From positions 62,174,930-62,238,929 of the forward strand of contig NC_081552.1 of assembly GCF_963082655.1 (NCBI RefSeq): a stretch of DNA of 64,000 nt. The letters are read 5' to 3'. Source of the stretch: Stomoxys calcitrans (Eukaryota; Arthropoda; Insecta; Diptera; Muscidae). This document shows, piece by piece, positions 55,440 to 64,000 of the stretch (position 1 is its first letter; every line of letters starts with the position of its first letter). A program made the position numbers and the translations under genes. The notes beneath the pieces were generated by a model, which was given only the letters and a program-made list of their open reading frames with translations, had not been told where the DNA came from and made no database searches.

Positions 55440-55897
55440 TTATATCGCCCGATTTTCACTCCTAGAGCAACTGCAAGCGCATTTATTGACCAATCTATCC
55501 AAATTTTTGTACAAAACTTTCCTCAACGACTACTACAATATCCAGGAAGGTTGCTCGAAATCGGTTCAGATTTAGATATAGCTCCCATATATATGTTCGT
55601 CCGCTTTCGTCGACGACTCCACAATATTTGAAAAGTTTGTGGAAGCTATATCACATTAAGATATAGCTTCTACATATTTGGGTAATTTGCAGTAATGTTC
55701 TCATTTCGCAACCGAAGTTATTACAGCTTGAATATATTTGCACGCAATTTGATAGAGAATGTTTAATAACCCATCTGAAAACAACCGTCGGGGTTCATCG
55801 AAGTTAGTTCAGAATTAGATGTAGGTCCCACTTTGTACTTATAGGATAGGTGAAGGGGATTATACAGTCGGCACCGCCCGACTTTTGCCTTTCATTA
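55440..55897 (-). mobile_element. mini-me/DINE-like type D, right part with 5' end
   Basis: CTGCAAGCGCATTTATTGAC, CGGTTCAGATTTAGATATAG, TCCTATAGGATAGGTGAAGG and the reversed terminal dyad AGTCGGCACCGCCCGACT (55866-55883), followed by TTTGCCTTTCATTAC. Confidence 0.72.
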
Positions 55898-56265
55898 CTT
55901 TTTTTAATTCCAGAAAGCTATGTCCGTTTATCTGTCCATGTATTCTTGTGATTTAGATACAGGTCGTATTGGTTGTACGATTTTCTCAAACTTGCACAAG
56001 TCACTTCTATGGTCAAAGAACAAACAATATTGATTTTGTAAAAAATTGAATCAAATTTAGATGTAGCTCCCATATATAACATTCATCCAATAATGGCTTC
56101 TATGGTTGTAGGAGCCAAAATTTTGTTCCGATTTTTATAAAAGATAGCGTGAGGTGTTTTATTTAATGTTCCAATATGTGTGTAAAAATTTAATGAAACT
56201 AGTTTCAGATTTAAATATGACTACTAATTATGTATATATATCATCGTATATGGATTTTTTATACC
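55898..56265 (-). mobile_element. mini-me-like fragment, type F (copy 1)
   Basis: AAAGCTATGTCCGTTTATCT, TGTATTCTTGTGATTTAGAT, GGAGCCAAAATTTTGTTCCG, AATGTTCCAATATGTGTG. The same sequence recurs at 56578-56927 with about 80% similarity by eye. It keeps the position of the GTCY block but no hairpin ends. Confidence 0.6.
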
Positions 56266-56577
56266 CACCACCATAGGATAGGGGGTATATTCATACCGTT
56301 TGCAACACATTGAAATGTCCATTTCCGACCGTATAATTATCGTAAAATTCTAAGTCGATTTAGCGATGCCCGTGTGTCTACCCGTCTGTCCGTCCGTCTA
56401 TTGTAATCACTCTGCAGCCATCAAAACATTTAATTGAGCTAAAATTTGGCACGGATACGTAACAAGCCCCTATTAAGATACAACTATAGATGCAGTAGTA
56501 GAGTTATAATAACATAGGATGGATAATATATCCATGGTGGTAAGTATCCAAAGTTCGGCCGTGCCCGTTTTTACTTG
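56266..56577 (-). mobile_element. short mini-me/DINE-like element, type C
   Basis: Reversed 3' end TATACCCACCACCATAGGAT, CCGTTTGCAACACATTGAAA, CCCGTCTGTCCGTCCGTC, almost no units, then CCATGGTGGTAAGTATCCAA and a decayed 5' dyad AAGTTCGGCCGTGCCC, then TTTTTACTTG. About 310 bp with both ends: a minimal form. Confidence 0.75.
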
Positions 56578-56927
56578 TTTTTATTCGATTTAGCTTTAAC
56601 CGTCTCTCTGTCCATGTATTCTTGTGATTAAGGTACAGGTCGTAGTGGTTGTCCGATTTTCGTCACTAGTCACTTTTTTTGTCCAAGAACAAACGCTATG
56701 GATTTTGAAAAAAATTAGATTTAGATGTAGCTCCCGTATATTACTTTCGTCCGATAATACCTTTTATGGCTGTAGGAGCCAAAATGTTGATCCGACCTCT
56801 ATAAAAGCTAGCGTGAAGTGTTTTATTTGATGTTCCAATATGTGTGCAAAATTTAATCAAAATCGGTTCATATTTAGATAAAGCTATCAAATATGTATAT
56901 CTTCTATCCTATATAGATTTTTATACC
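56578..56927 (-). mobile_element. mini-me-like fragment, type F (copy 2)
   Basis: TTCGATTTAGCTTTAACCGT, TGTATTCTTGTGATTAAGGT, GGAGCCAAAATGTTGATCCG and ATGTTCCAATATGTGTGCAA, parallel to 55898-56265. The type C element at 56266 lies between the two copies. Confidence 0.6.
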
Positions 56928-58232
56928 CTCCACCATAAGATGGAGGGTATACTAATTTCGTAATTCTGATTGTAACTACTCGAAATGATTGTAACATAAA
57001 GTATATATATTCTTGATCGTCGTGACATTTTATGTCGATCTAGCCATGTCCGTCCGTCTGTCCGTCCGTCCGAAAGCACGCAAACTTCCGAAGGAGTAAA
57101 GCTAGCCGCTTGAAATTTTGCACAACTACTTCTTATTAGTGTAGGTCAGTTGGTGTTGAAAATGGGCCATATCGGTCCATGTTTTGATATAGCTGCCATG
57201 TAAACCGATCTTGGGTCTTGACTTTTTTTGCCTCTAGAGTGCGCAATTCTTATTCGATTGGGATGAAATTTTGCACGACGTGTTTTGCTATGATATCCAA
57301 CAACTGTGCCAAGTATGGTTCAAATCGGTTCATAACCTGATATAGCTGCCATATCAACAGATCTGGGGTCTTGACTTCTTGAGCCTCTAGAGGGCGCAAT
57401 TCTTATCCGATTGGAATTAAATTTCGCACGACGTGTTTTGTCACGATATCCAACAACTGTGCCATGTATGGTTTAAATCGGTCCATAATCTTATATAGCT
57501 GTCATATAAACCGACCTTGGGTCTTGACTTCTTGAGCCTCTAGAGGCGGAAATCTTATCCAATTTGAATGAATTTTGGCACGTAGTACTTTGTTATGATA
57601 TCCAACAACTATGCCAAATATGGTTCAAATCGGTTCATAACCTGATATAGCTGTCATATGAACAGATCTGGGGACTTGACTTCTTGAGCTTCTAGAGGGC
57701 GCAATTCTTATCCAATTTGAATGAATTTTGGCACGTAGTACTTTGTTATGATATCCAACAACTATGCCAAATATGGTTCAAATCGGTTCATAACCTGATA
57801 TAGCTGCCATATAAACCGATCTGGGATCTTGACTTCTTGAGCCTCTAGAGGTCGCAATTATTGTCCGATTTGCCTGAAATTTTGTACGACGGATTCTTTC
57901 ATGACCATCAACATACGTGTTTATTATTGCCTGAATCGGTATTTAGCCCGATACAGCTCCCATATAAATCGATCTCTCTATTTTACTTCTTGAGCCCCCA
58001 AAGGGCGCAATTCTTATTCGAATTGGCTGACATTTTACACAGGCCTCCAACATATAATTTAATTATGGTCCAACCGGACCATATCTTGATATCGCTCTAA
58101 TAGCAGAGGAAATCTCTTCTTATATCCTTTTTTCCCAAAGAAGAGATGCCCGGAAAAGAACTCGACAAATGCGATCCATGATGGAGGGTATATAAGATTC
58201 GGCCCGGCCGAACTTAGCACGCTTTTACTTGT
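56928..58232 (-). mobile_element. mini-me/DINE-like element, type A, complete
   Basis: TATACCCTCCACCATAAGAT, core AAAGTATATATATTCTTGAT, GTCCGTCCGTCTGTCCGTCC, six units including two adjacent near-identical ones (57540-57790, GGCACGTAGTACTTTGTTAT twice), leader and 5' end GGCCCGGCCGAACTTAGCAC, then GCTTTTACTTGT. Confidence 0.86.
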
Positions 58233-58520
58233 TGTTCTTTATTCGAGTCACTGCTAATTGGACCTCATTCTGACTGGGAGATAAACATCCTATACCATCA
58301 TGATTGATTGGTTCTGCGGTATCCTCTTCGCCGCAAACGCCGGACACAAGCATTTGGGTAAAATGTTCTTTCCATATCCTCAGCATGCTATCTGTGTCTG
58401 TTACCAGATTTCCTTCTTTGTCTCTGCAGGAGAATGTGCCTGCACCAAAGCCATCGGTTTGATGTTTAATTCGTTGGTAGAATTTTCGGACTTCATTCTG
58501 ACTTCTGTGCATCTCAATTC
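58233..58520 (-). pseudogene. RTE/BovB-like linker and RT leader
   Basis: One open minus-strand frame: ELRCTEV-like RIEMHRSQNEVRKFYQRIKH, GFGAGTFSCRDKEGNLVTDT, SMLRIWKEHFTQMLVSGVCG, EEDTAEPINHDGIGCLSPSQ. It is the linker between endonuclease and RT, homologous to 42850-42924 plus 44469-44700, and gives the uninterrupted version of the site occupied at 42925. Confidence 0.8.
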
Positions 58521-58667
58521 GCAAGCGGCTCGCCATAACGAGGGATACATGTGCAATCCCACAAAACACATGCGGTTGGGGCGCTGGGCCAATATCCCGC
58601 CCCCGAAAACTACAATATGAAAACTACTATGAGCAACAAAGGAATTGTGGTCAAGGTACAGTTCGCT
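58521..58667 (+). mobile_element. inverted RTE 5' leader piece
   Basis: GCAAGCGGCTCG, GATACATGTGCAATCCCACA, CATGCGGTTGGGGCGCTGGG and AGCAACAAAGGAATTGTGG match 40855-40960 in plus orientation, opposite to the adjoining RTE linker. Confidence 0.75.
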
Positions 58668-59718
58668 TTTTTATACCCACCACCGAAGGATGGGGGTATA
58701 TTCATTATGTCATTCCGTTTGCAACACATCGAAATAGCCATTTCCGACCCTGTAAAGTATATATATTCTTGATCAGCGTAAAAATCTAAGACGATCTAGA
58801 CATGTCCGTCCGTCTGTCTGTTGAAATCATGCTACAGTCTTTAAAAATAGAGATATTGAGCTGAAAGCAGGACAAGTTCGAAGATGGGCTATATCAGACT
58901 ATATCTTGATATAGCCCCCATTTAGACCGATCCGCCGATTTAGGGTCTTAGGCCCATAAAAGCCACATTTATTATCCGATGTTGATGAAATTTGGGACAG
59001 TGAGTTGTGTTAGGCCCTTTGATATATTTCTTCAATTTGATACAGATCGGTTTAGATTTGGATATAGCTGCCATATAGACCGATCCTCCGATTTATGGTG
59101 TTAGGCCCATAAAAGCCACATTTATTGTCCGATTTTGCTGAAATTCGGGACAGTGAGTTGTGTTAGACCCTTGGACATCTTTCTATAATTTGGTCCAGAT
59201 CGGTTCAGATTTGGATATAGCTGCCATATAGATCGATCCTCCGATTTATGGTGTTAGGCCATAAAAGCCACATATATTGCCGATGTTGCCGAAATTTGGG
59301 ACATTGGGTTGCGTTATGCCCCTTGACATACTTCTGCAATATCGCACAGATCGGTCCAGATGTGGATATAGCTGCCATATAGACCGATATCTAGGTTTTA
59401 GGTTTTGGTGCCATAAAAGACGCATTTATTGTCCGATGTCGCTGAAATTTGAAACAGTGAGTTTGGTTATGCTCTTCGACGTCCCTCTTCAATTTGGCCC
59501 AGATCAGTCCAGATTTGAACATAGCTGCCATTTAGACCGATCTCTCGATTAAGGGTTTTGGGCCCATAAAAGAGGCATTTATTGTCCGAAAATTTTGGAT
59601 AGTGCTTTGTGTTAGGCTTTTCGACATATTTATGCAACTTGGCCCAAATCGGTCCAGATTTGGATATAGCTGCCATGTAGACCGATATCTCGATTTAAAG
59701 TCTTGGCCCCCTAAAATT
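58668..59718 (-). mobile_element. mini-me/DINE-like element, type C, 3' end and six units
   Basis: TATACCCACCACCGAAGGAT, TCCGTTTGCAACACATCGAA, core AAAGTATATATATTCTTGAT, GTCCGTCCGTCTGTCTG, pre-core and six units with GATATAGCTGCCATATAGAC at about 153-bp spacing. The 5' end is replaced by the CR1-like 3' end at 59719. Confidence 0.82.
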
Positions 59719-59917
59719 TGTAATTTATTTATTTACACCCGCACAACAAGAATATAAAATTCTTGTAATTAAAGTGCGGGTAATATCTCCAACAATTGTA
59801 CATAGTAAACACTTAAAACTAAGAATCTATAGCTATACAATACATCACAGATTTTGAATGAATAACTTACGGAAAAAACTAACAATTGTGGCTTTGTAGA
59901 TTTAAATTTAAAAGAAA
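59719..59917 (-). mobile_element. CR1/L2-like retrotransposon, distal 3' UTR and tail
   Basis: On the minus strand this ends CCCGCAC...GTGCGGG followed by TGTAAATAAATAAATTAC. The stem CCCGCAC/GTGCGGG (59738-59744 with 59774-59780) encloses a second stem ACAAGAAT/ATTCTTGT. A stable hairpin beside a short A-rich repeat tail is typical of CR1/L2-type 3' ends. I link it to the ORF at 62444 because the two mini-me A elements sit cleanly between the two parts. Confidence 0.6.
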
Positions 59918-61102
59918 CAAGTAAAAGCGTGCTAAGTTCGGCCGGGCCGAATCTTATATACCCTCCACCATGGATCGCATTTGTCGAGTTCTTTTCCCGG
60001 CATCTCTTCTTAGGCGAAACAGGATATAAGAAAAGATTTGCTCTGCTATTAGAGCGATATCAAGATATGGTCCGGTTTGGACCACAACTAAATTATATGT
60101 TGGAGACCTGTGTAAAATGTCAGCCAATTGGAATAAGAATTGCGCCCTTTGGGGGCTCAAGAAGTAAAATAGAGAGATCGATTTATATGGGAGCTGTATC
60201 GGGCTATAGACAAATTCAGACCATCATAAATACGTATGTTGATGGTCATTAATGAATCCGTCGTACAAAATTTCAGTCAAATCGGATAATAATTGCGACC
60301 TCTAGAGGCTTAAGAAGTCAAGACCCAAAATCGGTTTATATGACAGCTATATCAGGTTATGGTCTGATTTAAACCATACTTAGCACAGTTGTTGGATATT
60401 ATAACAAAACACGTCGTGCAAAATTTCGTTCCAATCGGACAAGAATTGCACACTCTAGAGGCTCAAGAAGTCAAGACCCAAGATCGGTTTATATGGCAGC
60501 TATATCAGGTTATGGACCGATTTAAACTATACTTGGCACGGTTGTTGGATACCATAACAAAACACGTTGTGCAAAATTTCATTCCAATCGGATAAGAATT
60601 GCGCACTCTAGAGGCTCAAGAAGTCAAGACCCCAGATCGGTTTATATGGCAGCTACATCAGGTTATGGACCGATTCAAACCGTACTTGGCACAGTGGTTG
60701 GATATCATAACAAAACACGTCGTGCAAAATTTCATTCCAATCGGATAAGAATTGCGCACTCTACAGGCTCAAGAAGTCAAGACCCAAGATCGGTTTATAT
60801 GGCAGCTATATCAAAACATGGACCGATATGGCCCATTTACAATACCAGCCGACCTACACTAATAAGAAGTATTTGTGCAAAATTTCAAGCGGCTAGCTTT
60901 ACTCCTTCGGAACTTAGCGTGCTTTCGACAGACAGACGGACGGACGGACGGACAGACGGACGGACATGGCTAGTTCGACATAAAATGTCGCGACGATCAA
61001 GAATATATATACTTTATGGGGTCTCAGACGAATATTTCGAGTAGTTACAAACAGAATGACGATATTAGTATACCCCCCATCTTATGGTGGAGGGTATAAA
61101 AA
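59918..61102 (+). mobile_element. mini-me/DINE-like element, type A, complete (first of tandem)
   Basis: CAAGTAAAAGCGTGCTAAGT, dyad TTCGGCCGGGCCGAAT, leader, five to six units, (GACG)n at 60925-60965, core, 3' hairpin ending GGTGGAGGGTATAAAA. It is followed within a few A residues by a second copy in the same orientation. Confidence 0.87.
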
Positions 61103-62327
61103 AAACAAGTAAAAGCGTGCTAAGTTCGGCCGGGCCGAATCTTATATACCCTCCACCATGGACCGCATTTGTCGAGTTCTTTTCCCCTTTAGGGGCTCAA
61201 TAAGTAAAATAGAGAGATCGATCTATATGGGAGCTGTATCAGGCTATAGACCGATTCAGACCATAATAAACGCGTATGTTGATGGTCGTGAGAGAAAACG
61301 TCGTTCAAAATTTCATTCCAATCGGATAAGAATTGCGCACTCTAGAGGCTCAAGAAGTCAAGACCCAAGATCGGTTTATATGGCAGCTATATCAGGTTAT
61401 GGACCGATTTAAACCTTACTTGCCACAGTTAGTGGATATCATAACAAAACACGTCGTGCCAAAATCCATTCAAATCGGATAAGAATTGCGCCCTCTAGAG
61501 GCTCAAGAAGTCAAGACCCAAGATCGGTTTATATGGCAGCTATATCATATTATGGACCGATTTAAACCATACTTGGCACAGTTGTTGGTTATCATAACAA
61601 AACACGTTGTGCAAAATTTCATTCCAATCGGATAAGAATTGCGCACTCTAGAGGCTCAAGAAGTCAAGACCCAAGATCGGTTTATATGGCAGCTATATCA
61701 GGTTATGGTCCGATTTGAACCATACTTGGCACAGTTGGTGGATATCATAACAAAACACGTCGTGCCAAAATCCATTCAAATCGGATAAGAATTGCGCCCT
61801 CTCGAGGCTCAAGAAGTCAAGATCCAAGATCGGTTTATATGACAGCTATATCAGGTTATGGTCTGATTTAAAACATACTTGGCACAGTTGTTTGATATCA
61901 TAGCAAAACACATAGTGCAAAATTTCATGCCAATCGGATAAGAATTGCGCACTCTAGAGGCTCAAGAAGTCAAGACGCAAGATCGGTTTATATGGCAGCT
62001 ATATCAAAACATGGAGCGATATGGCCCATTTACAATACCAACCGACCTACACTAATAAGAAGTATTTGTGCAAAATTTCAAGCGGCTAGCTTTACTCCTT
62101 CGGAAATTAGCGTGCTTTCGACAGACAGACGGACGGACGGACGGACGGACGGACGGACGGACGGACGGACGTACGGACAGACGGACGGACATGGCTAGAT
62201 CGACATACAATTTCACGACGATCAAGAATATATATACTTTATAGGGTCTCAGACGAATATTTCGAGTAGTTACAAACAGAATGACGAAATTAGTATACCC
62301 CCCATCTTATGGTGGAGGGTATAAAAA
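61103..62327 (+). mobile_element. mini-me/DINE-like element, type A, complete (second of tandem)
   Basis: Starts CAAGTAAAAGCGTGCTAAGT at 61106. The leader is shortened (TTTTCCCCTTTAGGGGCTCA at 61180 joins two leader segments). Six units, (GACG)n at 62125-62190 of nearly pure GACG, core and terminal hairpin. It ends GGGTATAAAAA directly before CR1-like 3' UTR. Confidence 0.87.
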
Positions 62328-62443
62328 CAAAAGTGAATTTATCAATTAAAGAGGAATTAGTAGACTTAGTTGATCCGAAAAAAAAGAATTTTAGGTAAGT
62401 ATAGAAGAATAGAAATAAATATATAAATTAGTCTTAACATTCA
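62328..62443 (-). mobile_element. CR1/L2-like retrotransposon, proximal 3' UTR
   Basis: 116 bp between the stop codon of the RT ORF and the mini-me pair. AT-rich and without other features. It continues at 59917 once the insertions are removed. Confidence 0.6.
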
Positions 62444-64000
62444 TCAACTTAATGCAGTAAAATGTTTCCAAAGTCTGGTTTTAAATGTTGCCGAGTTACT
62501 GAGTAATTGCAGATCGTTAGGAAGAGAATTCCAGAGACGTACAGCGAATATGAATACATGCCATTCAGAAACAAGCCTCCGATACATTTTGGGAATGATT
62601 TTTTTACCTCTAATAGATCTGGCGAAATCAATAAATCCATACAGATATTGTGGTGCCTGCGTGTAGATCAGTTTATGCAGGAAAGTAAGCGATCTTAGGA
62701 ACAACAATTGCTGTAAGGAGACGCCATACAGAGATAAACAGTATTCAGAGATGGAATCGCGCCGTCTCAAGCCAAATACATAACGAGTAACGCTATTAAA
62801 AAAGGTGTTAAGCTTACGTCTACTTACCGAGTCGCAATTAGCAAACAACTCACAGCCGTAGAGAATGCCAGGAACAAGATAAGTCTTTGCCAAGAGAGAC
62901 CTAACCCGCAGCGGAGTAAGCGACTGAGTGGCCCAGAGAGCACGCAATTTTGAATATCCCTGACCAACGACAGAGTCGATATGATTACTCCAAGTCAATG
63001 TGCTATTAATAACAACGCCCAAGTTCTTTGCATGAGGAACGATTTCCAGTCTAGAGTCGTTAATGTATATACCGACATCACATGAAAAACGAGACAGCCT
63101 GTTTCTGATAACCACACACTTGGACTTTACAGGGTTGAGACACAGGCCATTGGCTTTCGCCCACGTGCTGACTCTTGACAGATCATGATTAAGCAGACGT
63201 ATGTTTTCAGCAATCTCATCCCTCGGACTGCCGATATATATTTGTACATCGTCAGCGTACATATGTACCTCACAATAAGACAATTGACCCGCCAAGTCGT
63301 TACTGTACAATGAAAAGAGAAGAGGACCCAGAATTGATCCCTGAGGAACACCTTTTGAAACAAGCAGAGGTGCCGATAGAGAAGACTTATAACTGACGGA
63401 CTGAGTGCGGTGTGACAGGTACGACAAAATAAGACGAACGGACGTAGAGGAAAAATTGTAAAGATGTCTCATCTTATCATATAACAAGGAATGATCCACA
63501 GTGTCAAATGCCTTAGAATGGTCAAGAAGAACAAGGAAATTTATCTTGTCATTCTCCAAATTGACCCTGATCCTCTCAGTGACCTCTGCCAAGGCAGTAA
63601 CGTAGCTGTGGTAAGGTCGAAATCCGGACTGTCTCACATATAACAAAGAGTTCTCGTTGACAAAAGACGACATTTGCAAATACAACAATTTCTCAAAGAC
63701 CTTTGACAAGTAACAAAGAATCGCAATTGGTCTATATTCCTTGGAATTGTTAGGCAGTGGGATGACTTTGGCATGTTTCCACGCTAATGGAAAGTAACTC
63801 GTGGTCAAAATCCTATTAATAACATAGGTTACATGAGGAATAATAAGGGGGAGCAAGAGTCTTACAAATCGAGGATCAATGCCATCAGATCCGACAGCGT
63901 TAGACTTTACAGTCGAGACGCACTCAAGGACATCGGTGGGACCAATACAGCTGAAGCCAAAACCAGAGTCGTCATCGAGGGAGGGGGAGACATTGAAGCC
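62444..64000 (-). CDS. CR1/L2-group non-LTR retrotransposon reverse transcriptase (partial, open)
   Basis: One uninterrupted minus-strand frame of 519 codons runs from the window edge to a stop at 62444-62446. The N-terminus lies outside the window. RT motifs in order: KVIPLPNNSKEYRPIAILCY, GFRPYHSYVTALAEV, motif A LVLLDHSKAFDTVDHSLLYD, motif B GVPQGSILGPLLF, motif C MYADDVQIY, LNPVKSKCVVI and LGVVIN. The C-terminal part ends in AVRLWNSLPNDLQ, typical of CR1/L2/Daphne-like elements. All catalytic residues visible are intact and no stop or frameshift is seen, unlike every other retrotransposon here, so this is the youngest copy. The enzyme reverse-transcribes element RNA at a nicked chromosomal site. 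An endonuclease and ORF1 would lie to the right. Confidence 0.88.
   Translation of the reverse strand, partial: GFNVSPSLDDDSGFGFSCIGPTDVLECVSTVKSNAVGSDGIDPRFVRLLLPLIIPHVTYVINRILTTSYFPLAWKHAKVIPLPNNSKEYRPIAILCYLSKVFEKLLYLQMSSFVNENSLLYVRQSGFRPYHSYVTALAEVTERIRVNLENDKINFLVLLDHSKAFDTVDHSLLYDKMRHLYNFSSTSVRLILSYLSHRTQSVSYKSSLSAPLLVSKGVPQGSILGPLLFSLYSNDLAGQLSYCEVHMYADDVQIYIGSPRDEIAENIRLLNHDLSRVSTWAKANGLCLNPVKSKCVVIRNRLSRFSCDVGIYINDSRLEIVPHAKNLGVVINSTLTWSNHIDSVVGQGYSKLRALWATQSLTPLRVRSLLAKTYLVPGILYGCELFANCDSVSRRKLNTFFNSVTRYVFGLRRRDSISEYCLSLYGVSLQQLLFLRSLTFLHKLIYTQAPQYLYGFIDFARSIRGKKIIPKMYRRLVSEWHVFIFAVRLWNSLPNDLQLLSNSATFKTRLWKHFTALS

Noticed and set aside
60646..61044. Open frames of 80-136 codons across the 153-bp arrays (also 9444-9794, 53602-53943, 54416-54826)
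   Set aside because: 153 is a multiple of 3, so one stop-free unit stays open through the array. A 51-codon frame is open by chance often enough, and the frames differ between subfamilies. No known domain.

Overview
This is a repeat-dominated stretch of a dipteran nuclear genome, most likely a calyptrate/muscid-type fly. I infer this from the non-LTR retrotransposon families present and from dozens of copies of a repeat with the hallmarks of the dipteran mini-me / DINE-1 group: a TATATATTCTTGATC core beside a (GTCY)n tract, sub-terminal inverted repeats and terminal hairpins. The species cannot be named from sequence alone. I found no complete, convincing host gene, rRNA, tRNA gene or CRISPR array. 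Two 200-base N runs (28728-28927 and 49389-49588) are assembly gaps.

Main layers. (1) mini-me/DINE-like elements occur on both strands from about 0.95 to 62.3 kb. I sort them into types A (ends CTCCACCAT), B (CCACCACCAT with 'gattTGGCTGAAATTT' units), C (CCACCACCTCGGG end, 'AATAAATGYGSCTTTTATG' units), D (GTCGGGCGGTGCCGAC end), and older E and F forms. Strand + means reading from the TTCGGCC end to the GGGTATAAAA end. Bodies of types A, B and C are tandem arrays with a period of almost exactly 153 bp. (2) A second family has canonical Helitron ends (TC...CTAG|T) and about 113-131-bp internal repeats. (3) Non-LTR retrotransposons: an RTE/BovB-like family in several broken copies (1-894, 8572-8883, 20128-21561, 40688-45810, 58233-58667), LOA/jockey-group copies (1870-3216 and 3786-6235), jockey-type endonuclease pieces (3217-3440 and 28928-29292), and a CR1/L2-like element whose reverse-transcriptase frame is open through the right edge (62444-64000). 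(4) DNA transposons: a mariner-like end at 29288, a foldback Tc1/mariner derivative with identical 201-bp arms (54845-55439), and a MITE candidate (48453-48879).

Layout. 0-6.4 kb: RTE, LOA and jockey remnants with mini-me pieces. 6.4-8.3 kb: AT-rich unassigned DNA with a 34-bp hairpin. 8.4-17.2 kb: RTE leader, mini-me A, Helitron arrays and nested mini-me. 17.2-19.8 kb: the largest non-repetitive island. 19.8-28.7 kb: RTE, Helitron and mini-me A elements, two of them head to tail. 28.9-35.6 kb: jockey, mariner, Helitron, mini-me C, a 550-bp TA tract and a SINE-like insert. 36-38 kb: a 182-bp perfect palindrome. 38-45.8 kb: mini-me B/C and the most complete RTE copy, split by two mini-me C insertions. 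45.8-52 kb: Helitron, mini-me, MITE and an unassigned island. 52-59.7 kb: nested mini-me C/D/A/F, the foldback transposon and an RTE piece with a 5' inversion. 59.7-64 kb: the CR1-like element, its 3' UTR split by two head-to-tail mini-me A copies.

The nested insertions let empty sites be inferred. Mini-me elements enter A|A (T|T) sites without target duplication and occur head to tail. Both facts fit rolling-circle (Helentron-like) transposition. The strongest unexplained signal is the invariant 153-bp phase shared by strongly diverged subfamilies, together with compensatory changes in the terminal hairpin.
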